41,032 bases of DNA from contig JBOZIK010000001.1 of the NCBI GenBank assembly GCA_051453625.1, forward strand, positions 160,652,381 through 160,693,412, written 5' to 3'. Both the position numbers and the translations under genes were made by a program. A model generated the notes under the pieces. The model ran no database searches. It was not told the DNA's origin and was given only the letters and a program-made list of their open reading frames with translations. Shown here in pieces: positions 32,440 to 41,032 of this stretch (positions within the stretch are counted from its first letter, which is position 1; each line of letters opens with the position of its first letter). This DNA comes from Welwitschia mirabilis (lineage: Eukaryota > Gnetophyta > Gnetopsida > Welwitschiales).

Positions 32440-33450
32440 GCTTATCTAGGAGAAGAGCAAAAGAAGCCTTCTTTAAGGAAACCAGTTTTCTTCTACTAGA
32501 AATTTCAGATAAGAACGTTAATAAGTTTACTGAGAAGTTTAAGAAGAAGGTAATGTATCAAGAATGATCTATAGCTACCTCGGAGCCTAGGGAACTTAGG
32601 GAAGTTATTCAACTTCTGAGAGATCAAGATGTTGATCATTTCTTGGATGTTTCTGGTTCGACTTATTCCTTTCTTACTATAATGTTTTATTGTAATACCT
32701 CTTTTGATTGTGACTCTAGGACTCTTAAAACTCTTATTTTAGAAAATATGATAAGAGCGATAGAAAATCTTATCTCTCAGTTAACTGATCTTCCAAGGGA
32801 AGACTATGAGGAGTTTTGGCCTCTTAGGGATACCATGGAAGATAAGCCTATGGTTACTAGGGATCTTTGTGGTAAGTTGCATACTTGTAAGAACACTTTG
32901 TCTACTTCCTTGTTGACTCCTAAATACCATTTTCTTCACTTGGTTTTCACCTATAACTTTTTACCTTTAACTGGTTATCATGATAAGGCCTCCTACTATT
33001 AAGCCTATTTGATGTATTTGGTAGGAACGGAGAATTTCATTGATGCTCCTATCATAATACTGAAGAATATAACCTCAAGCTGAATACCATAGAACTAGAG
33101 CTTTATCCTACTCTGTACTTATCACTAGCATTTGCCACCATTTTTAAGTCACCTTTTATATTAAGTTGGTAACCCTTTAGCCTATGTCATTCATTGGATG
33201 TGCGACCTTGTCTTGCATGCATATATTTGTCCCCTCTAAGAAATATTCAAAATCTCCTTCTCCTAAGAAATCCTCTCCTGATTAGATCTTGTTATATGTA
33301 AGATGGATTGATTCCTATACTAGACATATAAAGGAATTCCTCATTGCAGCTGGATATGATATTGCAGATATCTTAGTAGAGGCTACTAGCTTAGCTTGCA
33401 CAGGAAGTGATGAAGAAGAATTAAAGGAAGGCTCTAGAAAAACATAAGAG
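32440..33450 (+). pseudogene. env-like / plant transposon-associated domain ORF of Sirevirus E (broken)
   Basis: The longest open piece is 32643-33002 (119 aa). It includes a block ending in LLTPKYHFLHLVFT, a GYHDKASYY block, then after a stop LMYLVGTENFIDAPIIILKNI (about 33008-33070). The spacing of these blocks matches the conserved part of the env-like proteins in plant retrotransposons, where a leucine-rich helix is followed by a G-H-D-K-x-S-Y turn. It sits between the motif cluster and the 3' LTR, in the normal env-like slot. Later sequence to 33450 is acidic and full of stops. The true start is not clear. Confidence 0.55.
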
Positions 33451-33515
33451 AAGCAGTCTAATTAAAATATTTTATTTTAGATTATGTTTTGTATTCTCTT
33501 CTTTGCCATTGATTC

Positions 33516-33528
33516 AAAAAGAGGGAGA
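33516..33528 (+). other. upstream polypurine tract of Sirevirus E
   Basis: AAAAAGAGGGAGA, about 430 bases before the 3' LTR. Extra polypurine tracts are typical of Sireviruses. Confidence 0.65.
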
Positions 33529-33550
33529 ATTAGTTGTATTTGTTAAACTT

Positions 33551-33644
33551 NNNNNNNNNNNNNNNNNNNNNNNNNNNNNNNNNNNNNNNNNNNNNNNNNN
33601 NNNNNNNNNNNNNNNNNNNNNNNNNNNNNNNNNNNNNNNNNNNN
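33551..33644. other. assembly gap (94 N)
   Basis: Ninety-four N in the non-coding region between the env-like ORF and the 3' LTR. Confidence 0.97.
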
Positions 33645-33902
33645 TATCTATTTTAGCACAAACATTTTGTGTCATTTGATATGTTAAAATCTTTGTAATA
33701 ATTGGAAATAAATCACAATTTATATCATCTAATTTAATGTTGAATAAGTCTTCATAATCAAAATTATTTCTAGCATAAAGTTGTACCTTTTAAACCCTCA
33801 ATTTTGCATATTAAATTGGTTGCATTCAAAGCACAAAATTTGGTTGTTCAAAATGCCTTAACTTGTTTCAAATTGTGATGTTATTTTAAAAATAAGCATG
33901 TT

Positions 33903-33913
33903 AAAAGGGGGAG
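33903..33913 (+). other. polypurine tract near the 3' LTR of Sirevirus E
   Basis: AAAAGGGGGAG, 44 bases before the LTR start. It is the best candidate for the main plus-strand primer although it is not directly at the LTR edge. Confidence 0.65.
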
Positions 33914-33957
33914 TTTTATTTGAGTTCTAATTTTATCACAACTAAGTATTTATTTAC

Positions 33958-35448
33958 CATCAGATTATATTTTTCCAATTGATGTTAAATTAATATATTT
34001 TTAGAAAATTTTATGTATTTTATGCAAAATATATTAAGGTCCTTGCAGGTTGAAAGATGGAACTAAAATATGCACTAGAAACTTGTTTATTTGTTTACCC
34101 TCTAAAAGGGGTTAACCAGATCCTTAAAGAGTCGAGCACACCTAAAGTAGACAAAGAAATATGAACTACATCTAGAGGAGTCAATCAAACTTTAATGGAA
34201 TTGACCAGACTTATAACTTAAAGAACTAGTGTCTCTGAACTGAATGGTAAGGGGTCGACCAGACTTTCATGGGGTCAACTGGATTTAAAAACTTGACAGA
34301 CAGTATCCTCGGACTAAATGACAAGGGGTCAACTGGACCTATGATGGGGTCAACCAGACCTATGCACTAAGTAACTAGTATGCTTAGACCAATCATCATG
34401 GGTTCAAGCAGACCTAAGATGGGTTAACTAAATTCAATGCAAAAAATAGGAAAGATGTTTATTAAAAGAGCGAGTTACTGGACTGGGGTCAACTAGACCT
34501 AAATGAGTTTAACTGGACAAGAAGACATAATAATTTGAAGTGACCAAATCTCTCTCTTGGATGACCTATGTAACTTACAGCACCACATGAGGTCTACCAG
34601 ATTTTTGTGGAATCAACTAGATGGAGAGGAAATAAAATTTTTTTAAACATTATGTATCTGTTATCTAACCATTAAGTAACCATTTTCTAGTTTTTTATAG
34701 TCATTGGAGGTGCAATTCAAATGTATGAAACCTTAATAGCCTTCCATTATAAATAGTTAAGCCATAGATGATCAATTAATATTTTAGAACTACTCTCATT
34801 TGATAAAATCTATTGGATCTAAAAGATTAAGTTTTGTATTTAGGTGATTATCATTTATTGTATCTTAGCTTCCACATTTCTGACTGAAGAAGATCTACCA
34901 TTAGCATACTCTCTACATTTAAGATTAGATCTTGAGCTTCATTGGTTGTACTTCTACAGGATGAGAGCTCCATCAAACATACATGTTCCAGAATGAATGA
35001 TATTTGTGCTTTTGATGCATCATTACTTCACTACCCTGTTTTCTAAAGGTTGAGACTAAGCCTTAAAAAGTTCATTCTAAATGTTGAGACTAAGCCTTGA
35101 AAAGTTCATTCTAAAGGTTAAGACTTAGCCTAGAAAAGTATGTTTATAAAGGTTTTAGGTGAATCTAAAATACCTAGTAGAGTAACGAAGATCTAAGATC
35201 TAGCTTGAAAGAAGCTAATCATCAAGAGTAGAGTAGGGGGTTTCTGAACCACTATAAATCTGACTTGCATCAAAGTAGTAGTTTGTTCTTTTAGTTTTTG
35301 ATTCTTGACTTTTAGTATTTTATCATATTATGCACTTCCTAGAATAATTTCTTTGTGTATGCAAGTTATTTTTAGATTGATTTATTTTACATTATTTATT
35401 GAGTTTTTGAAAGAACCTATTCACCCCCCAGGGTTCTTGATCCTATCA
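33958..35448 (+). repeat. 3' LTR of Sirevirus E
   Basis: Colinear with 27867-29364. The first two bases read CA instead of TG; the end GATCCTATCA is kept and is followed by the CATTG target duplication. It holds about fourteen GTCGAC-type motifs between 34110 and 34620, one with the intact core (34254); others read GTCAAC, GTTAAC, GTTGAC. TATAAATA is at 34748-34755. The CACCCCCCAGGG block near 35422 has lost part of CTCTAGGG. Confidence 0.92.
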
Positions 35449-35453
35449 CATTG
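35449..35453. repeat. target site duplication of E, right copy (CATTG)
   Basis: Identical to 27862-27866. The sequence after it continues D's integrase-RT linker, as seen by alignment with element B near 3870-3910. Confidence 0.92.
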
Positions 35454-36480
35454 AAGGTTTTGGATTTTATTTGTAAAATATAAACTGCAAATCCACAAAA
35501 TTCATTAGTACAACTTTGAGTTTTAATACCACCATAAGAACTACCCATTATGTTTCTAGTAGAGTAACTTCTTTTTACTCTAAACATGTTTAAAGGATTT
35601 CTTTATTTGTTTCTTTTTCTTTCTCCTTTTCACTATTTGATTGAGCTTGAAGATGGCTAGACAATTAATTAATATTTATAGGAATATAGTCATATTATAC
35701 ATAGATATAATTTGTATCAATGTTATCTATTTTAACAATCATTATTTTTTCTACTAGACAAGTTCTATTGTTGAACACTTGGAAGGCATTACTAACCATG
35801 GAATATCCTAGAAAAATGCTATTATCAACTTTGGAACTAAATCTTCTTAGCTCATCCTTTTTATTTAAGATAAAACATTTTGATCCAAAAATTAAAAAAT
35901 AACTTACAAATGATTACTTACCATACCATAGCTCATATGAAGTTTTAGAAGTAAAATATCCTACTAGAACTATATTGGAAATGTGGCATGCAGTGTTGAT
36001 GGCTTCTGCTCAAAAATGATAAGAAACATATTTATTATGTATCATTGTTCCTACCATTTCATTTATAACTTTATTAATTTTTTCAACTAATCCATTTTAT
36101 TATAGAATTCTTAGTGCAAATAATTAGTTGAGAATGTAAAACTATTTATAAAAATCTCTAAACTTTGCATTTTTAAATTTTGTACCATTATTGCTTCTTA
36201 TCATATTGATATTGTATCCTTTTTGATTCTGTAACCAAATACATAGCTTAGATAAATCATTAAATGCCTCATCCTTATGTGCAAAAAAGGATATACATGT
36301 AAAATAAGTATAATCATTAACAATAATTAAATAGTATCTTTTTCTTACTAAAACTTTTTGTAGGAGATGGACCAATAATATTAATATGTAAAAGGTCTAA
36401 AGAAAGTTTAGTTGTGATAGTGTTTTTCTTATCAAATCTTACCCTTATTTGCTTTTATTCATGGCATGCTTCACAAACTT
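35454..36480 (-). pseudogene. integrase of Sirevirus D (broken)
   Basis: The best open part is 36142-36375 (77 aa), with IIVNDYTYFT, FFAHKDEAFNDLSKLC and MIRSNNGTKFKN. In active copia integrases the last motif is IRSD-G-EF, so the second catalytic Asp is Asn here. The first-Asp region (HxDLFGP) is also lost. Upstream, near 36440-36480, is the remnant of the zinc-binding finger. The C-terminal part runs left to 35454, where E was inserted. Not functional. Confidence 0.85.
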
Positions 36481-36489
36481 AATTATAAA

Positions 36490-37080
36490 TGCTTTTTAAC
36501 TTAGGAAGTCTTCTTATCAATTTTTTTATGGATAAAATTTTTAGCAAGTCTTTATATACATATTTAAGCTTCCTATGACATAGCTATGTTTTATTATAGT
36601 ACTTAATAAACACTTGGTCCCCATTTTAGAAATATCTTACAAAGTGGTAATATAGACATTTAATTTTTTAATATCAGCAAATAAGACCTTGTTTAGTTAT
36701 TTTCTTTAATAATACAATCATTTTTTATAAAAGTAATAAAAAAGTTTGTATTACATAATTGATTAACACTTAAGATATTACATTGCAAACTTTCTAGAAA
36801 GAAAATATATTTTACCTTATGGAGGTTACCTCCTTTAATTATTTCACTACCTTTAATAGGTGATTTGTGTATTATCTTCAAAGGTGATCACTCCTTTGTA
36901 TTATTCTACCAAAGTGGTAAAATTAGATTTTTCTTTTATCATTTGCCTTGAACATTCATTGTTAATATACTAATCATGTTTCTTAACTACTCATAGTGTA
37001 ATCTATGCTAGTAGATCTAGTCTTATTTTGGAACTCATATTTTCTTTGGTTTAGCCTGTACAAAACATTAGACTATACTT
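36490..37080 (-). pseudogene. protease and pre-integrase region of Sirevirus D (broken)
   Basis: At 36940-36963 the minus strand reads NNECSRQM where active copia proteases have DSGCSRHM, so the catalytic Asp is lost. Downstream, the open piece 36693-36881 carries IIKGGNLHKVKYIFFLESLQ and NILSVNQLC, the usual linker before integrase. It is colinear with B (5150-5480). Confidence 0.8.
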
Positions 37081-37699
37081 ATTAGTCTTTTTTTCATTAT
37101 TAGTGTAATATCTAATTTTGAATTTCATTAGATGATTAGATTGATAATCATCTTATTTATAGTAGTAATAATAAATAATATTATTTATATATTCTAAATT
37201 CTTATACCTTGATTTGTAGTTTTATTTGTTAAATAAGGAAGCTGAAGTACTATTGGAGCTTTAATATGACCGAAACCACTTCTATCAGTGGGGTTCTTGC
37301 ATTATTCAAGCATGATGTTTAATGTCTTCTTTCCTTTGGTAAACTTCTCATTGATTCTTATTGAATCAGAAGGTTCCTATCCAACATGCTTTAACTCACT
37401 CATTAGTTTACTATCTCAACTTTAACAGTTGAGGTTTTAGGTGATAACATATTACAAGAATGTTTTTCTTGTACATATGCTAATTCATGAAAATGAAATA
37501 ACCTTTTCATGTTAGCATACCTTTTGTAACTTAAGGAATTTTTCAGAAATTAAGTCATACCTATCTTGAAGATTCATACCTATTTCATCTTTACTTTATN
37601 NNNNNNNNNNNNNNNNNNNNNNNNNNNNNNNNNNNNNNNNNNNNNNNNNNNNNNNNNNNNNNNNNNNNNNNNNNNNNNNNNNNNNNNNNNNNNNNNNNN
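37081..37699 (-). pseudogene. gag-protease linker of Sirevirus D, with a probably spurious gap
   Basis: Colinear with C's linker at 16000-16480 (shared blocks near 37200-37300 and 37440-37560). A 100-N gap fills 37600-37699, but the nine bases TTACTTTAT occur on both its sides and C shows no extra sequence at this point. Confidence 0.6.
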
Positions 37700-38903
37700 T
37701 TACTTTATGATTCAAATTCTTCTTTTATTTTACTACTTTTCTTTTGGATATGTATAATGGCCATGTACAAAGAATTAGTTTTTTTGTTATTGGATGTTTC
37801 TAAGTTTTTTACCATTGGATGTTTCTACCTCAATTGCATCTTCATCATCATCCCATCCTATGAAAAAGAATCCCCTTTATTTGATCTCTTTCTTTTGTGC
37901 TTTTTCCTACATTCTATTAGAACTAGGATATTTTAAGGCTATGTGTTCTCATCCTTTACAAACTCAACATTCTAACTTAGAAATATCACACTTGGAAGAA
38001 AATTAAAAACTAGAATACTTACCTTTGGACTTACCTATAGCTTGAAATTTAGATGATTTTCTATGGTCCACCTTTTTGTTATTCTTACATCAAAGAAGTC
38101 TTTTAACTCATCTTATGATGAGAGCAAGTTCTTCATCCACATCATCTTTAGAGTCATCTCCTTCTGATCCTTTCATATGTTTCTTTTGAATATTATCTTA
38201 TACTTTCACTAAATTTAAGAGAAATGGGCTTCTATTTGAAAGCGCCATCTTGAATAAGATTTATCTTGTAAGTCATTAGCGCACTTTGTAATTCTTCAAT
38301 ATTCATTGATTTGAAGCCTCTTGATTCTTTCATGGGTATTATTTTAGGCTAGTATTTTGGAGTTAAGGATCTAATAATATTTTGAATTACCTTTGCCTTA
38401 GGAATATTTTCATCAATGCCATGTTACAATAATGGAAACTCTTATAAAGTATTCATAAACTCTCTTACCATTGATCATCTTGTGATTTTCAAGCTAATTT
38501 TTCTAAACAAGAAGCTTTGATTACTTAACAACAGAGGTTCCTTCACATGTACCTACTAGAACCTTTTGTATCTCTTGTGTAGATTTGTATATAGAAATTC
38601 TATTTAATTCCTTCATTATAAGACTAAGTAAAAAGCATTCTTTGCTTTTGAATTGTACATGAAGGATTTCTTTTCTTTTTCTTTAAGCTTGATTTGTATG
38701 ATGGTATTTCTTGTGGCATCTGTTATAGTTTCTATAGATTCCAAGTATTCATCTTTAATGCTTTTTTAAACCTTGAACTTGTAAGACTATAAGTACACTT
38801 ACATCCTCATCTTTTAATAGGCATAGTTAATCCCATCAAAAAGTGAAGGTTTAATAGATAGCATCCCTTTCATAGTTCACTTAAGGATGTTACTCCTTTT
38901 CAT
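37700..38903 (-). pseudogene. gag of Sirevirus D (UBN2-type, broken)
   Basis: Colinear with C's gag. An ATG at 38864 opens MLSIKPSLFDGINYAY, then a stop at the Trp position, then KMRM. A UBN2 core motif IRSLTPKY and EELQSALMTYKINLIQDGAF lie near 38250-38400. The zinc-knuckle position is 37928-37969: the first two Cys and the His remain, but two stops and a Tyr for the last Cys destroy it. Many other stops. It would have packaged D's RNA. Confidence 0.85.
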
Positions 38904-38905
38904 GA

Positions 38906-38923
38906 GTACCCACTCTGATATTA
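38906..38923 (-). other. primer binding site of Sirevirus D (decayed)
   Basis: The minus strand reads TAATATCAGAGTGGGTAC, differing from TGGTATCAGAGCGGGTAC by three transitions, two bases after an LTR end ...TTTTCA. Confidence 0.8.
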
Positions 38924-38925
38924 CT

Positions 38926-40412
38926 TGAAAATTTTTGAACTCAGAGGGGAGACATGAATGACATCTACCAAAAATAAATTTAACCAAAAACAAATTAAAA
39001 TTGCAAAATAAATGCTTACTAGATTTAACATGGTTTCCCAACCTGGTATGTTCACACATAGAGAGTAAATTCCTCTCACATCTTTAGATATTCTTAACCT
39101 ATAAAAATAGGGATTTGGAAGTACTACTAAAATTACATATAATATGAGATGCTCCTCTTAAGATAGCACTCTCTTCCCCTTTAGGAATATCCAATAAATC
39201 AACACCAAAGATATTCTTACAGGTACTGAAAGTCAGCACTCTCTTTCCATTAATAATATTCAATAAAGCAATGATAAATATATGCTCTCAAGTACTATAG
39301 AATCATGTCCATATAAGGTTACTTTAAAATATGGAAATTATAATATGGGCTCCTTAGATTTAATAATAATATATGGACTATAATAAAAGTTTTTTAAAAA
39401 AATTTATAGTCCTATAGTTTAGTTCCAATAAATAAATAATAACAAAGGACATAACAAGCTTGAAACAATGTATCTTTAATGAGGCACTTGAGTTCTTCCT
39501 TATTATCATCAACCATGAGTGTCAAAGACCATAGTATTGCAATGTTATAAGAGTCAATGATAAAATGATGTAGTCACTCATAGTCCCTTATAAGAGATAG
39601 CTTGATGTTTCATAAATAGAACTAAATCACCCATGTATTCATGTGTGTGTAAGATCTATCAGTCAAATCATTCCTTTATGCCTTTATATCTTTTGATGTA
39701 CTCCTAGATACTTCACCTAGAAAAATAGATGTTAGAAGATTATAATCACTATACAATAGATAGTAATGGTTAAGTGTTGAATTCATAATAGCTATTTATT
39801 TTTTATAAAGTTTTAGCATAAATGTCTTCAAGATGATAGACATCTTCTATCAGGAAAATGTCTTCAAGATGAAAGACATCTTCAATCAAAGTGATTAGAT
39901 TTTAATGAAACTTAAACTGTAGTTCCTCTAATTCTTAGTGATCATAAATCCAAGATGTAAAACATGATTACTTTTCTAAGATGATAAGTCATCAAAATGT
40001 ATTTTTTCTTTGTTACCTCTTCCAATTTAGTATACATGTCTTTAACTCTATAGACATCTTTCATCTATACCAGATCCTTACTTTAGTATAGATGTCTTCA
40101 TCAAGGTAGATGTATTTCTTCATGATTAAAATCTATTTCAACATAGAAGTATTTGATCTTGCAAATGTCTTTCCCATAAACATCTTTAAGTGTATAGACA
40201 TCTTTCTTATAGACATCTTCAATTATGCAAACATCTTTAGTCAATCATAATTTGGCAATTGTGAATTCTAAATTAAACTTTCTGTGAACTATGAACTTTG
40301 AGATTTGACTTGGACTAATGCTTTTTGTGATTTTGTTTTCTCTAATTTAATGTACCTACATAATAGCACAATATATTTAACAAGTGAAATCATTAAAACT
40401 AAATTTTTATCA
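38926..40412 (-). repeat. 5' LTR of Sirevirus D
   Basis: About 1.49 kb, colinear with 20604-22043. A TATA-like box (minus TATAAAGG) lies near 39681-39688. The U3 part (39820-40250) holds five AGACATCT, one AGATGTCT and many near forms (AATGTCTT, AACATCTT), often spaced 20-40 bases. I see no copy with the CpG intact. The duplicated CACTCTC blocks stand at 39167 and 39237, 21 bases closer than in the 3' LTR. Confidence 0.85.
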
Positions 40413-40700
40413 TATATATGAATCTAAGCTTTATAAAGCTAATATTTAGAGATCATATCATGAGCCTAATTTAAGAAAAATTATTATAATTTATTTTTAA
40501 CTTTATAAATAATCAATTATTTATTTTTAGTTATAATGTTTATTAAAAATTTTAAAAATCTAAAATTAGTATTATTAAAATTTATTTATAATATGAATAA
40601 TAATTAAAATGATTTTATTTCTATTAGTTTTACTAAATTTATTTAAAGAATAATAACTTATTAAGCCTTTGTTCTTGAAAAATAAGTAAAATTCTTTGGT
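40413..40700 (-). repeat. right half of the gypsy LTR split by Sirevirus D
   Basis: It aligns with about 9660-9990: both have a GAATYTAA block, a TAATYTAAGAAAAATTA block, then AATTTATTTTTA and a late TTCTTGAAWAATAAGTAAA block. Together with 20461-20603 it rebuilds the same LTR end. Confidence 0.6.
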
Positions 40701-41032
40701 AAAAAGTTAACTTTGACTAATTAATTACTTAAGAAATGTATAATTTAATGTAATTTTTTATAATATTATTAAAGTTTTTTATATATAAACACACACACAT
40801 TCATCTTTTCTTTACTTGCTTTAATGTAACATTATGGTATACTCCATTTGTTAAAAATAATGTAATTAATTTACAAATAAGTTATTAAGTACATCTCTCA
40901 AATTTTTTAAATACTCAAATTACAAATAGGTATCATTATCTAGTAAAAGCTAATATCTAAGTATTGCGACACCAACTTATGTATATTTGATAGGGTATTT
41001 TGAGTTGTTTTGTAGATAAACTAATAGATAAA
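40701..41032. other. nothing recognised
   Basis: AT-rich sequence with a short (AC)n near 40789-40799; no coding or repeat structure that I can support. Confidence 0.5.

Larger units (their letters stand above)
27867..35448 (+). mobile_element. Sirevirus E (Ty1/copia), nested in D, lacking integrase/RT/RNase H
   Basis: 7.58 kb with LTRs of 1498 and 1491 bp, exact 5-bp target duplication CATTG, initiator-Met primer site, gag, protease, a non-coding motif cluster with TATA box, an env-like ORF, and polypurine tracts. The internal region is only 4.6 kb including two gaps; protease passes to the motif cluster near 31990 with no integrase, RT or RNase H, so it could move only with enzymes from another element. 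It interrupts D between integrase and RT. LTRs differ at many positions, so the insertion is not recent, but it is younger than D. The gaps leave room for missing sequence, though not at the pol junction. Confidence 0.9.
20604..40412 (-). mobile_element. Sirevirus D (Ty1/copia), complete but decayed, host of nested element E
   Basis: Minus-strand order, right to left: 5' LTR, primer site, gag, protease, integrase, RT, RNase H, spacer, env-like ORF, polypurine tract, 3' LTR. Without the nested 7.58-kb element E, D is about 12.2 kb, long for copia but usual for Sireviruses with an extra env-like ORF. The flanking TATAT on both sides could be the target duplication, though the site is low-complexity. 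Outside it, both flanks belong to one older LTR. All coding parts carry stops. A further insertion or duplication lies at 24608-25732. Confidence 0.8.

Overview
This window is a piece of a land-plant nuclear genome, most likely an angiosperm. It is very AT-rich and made almost entirely of decayed LTR retrotransposons. I found no intact host gene, rRNA, tRNA gene or CRISPR array. The plant assignment rests on Ty1/copia Sirevirus-type elements (UBN2-type gag with a CCHC knuckle, initiator-Met primer sites, several polypurine tracts, env-like third ORFs) and a Ty3/gypsy chromovirus pol end. The lineage within plants is not resolved. Six runs of N (1911-2010, 2905-2914, 8222-8321, 30452-30551, 33551-33644, 37600-37699) break the sequence.

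Left part (1-6200): two minus-strand copia pol fragments of one family, A (1-1910) and B (3482-5617, with primer site and start of its 5' LTR), are separated by a gypsy-type LTR ('LTR-B', 2011-3481). A tRNA-like SINE head lies near 6110-6190. Middle (7400-16000): gypsy material, comprising two copies of an X1 LTR (about 7889-8837 and 14096-15999), an LTR-B copy on the plus strand (9992-11375), and a minus-strand chromovirus pol end with chromodomain plus its 3' LTR (X2, about 11376-14095). Three tandem arrays lie here, two with a 91-bp period and one with a 46-bp period. Next comes the gag end and 5' LTR of a truncated minus-strand Sirevirus C (16000-19042).

Right part (20461-40700): a clear nest. 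An old gypsy LTR (20461-20603 and 40413-40700) was split by Sirevirus D (minus strand, 20604-40412). D has two LTRs, gag, protease, integrase, RT, RNase H and an env-like ORF, all broken. D was in turn split between integrase and RT by Sirevirus E (plus strand, 27867-35448), which has an exact 5-bp target duplication CATTG, two LTRs of about 1.5 kb, gag, protease and an env-like ORF, but no integrase, RT or RNase H.

The most interesting signal is regulatory. Each Sirevirus family carries in its LTR a dense array of one CpG-centred palindrome: GTCGAC in E and, by inference, AGACGTCT in C and D. Most copies are decayed to the CA/TG forms expected from deamination of methylated CpG. In both families a second, smaller cluster of the family's own motif lies inside the element between the pol end and the env-like ORF. 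In E a TATA box follows it. This suggests an internal LTR-like promoter for the env-like gene.
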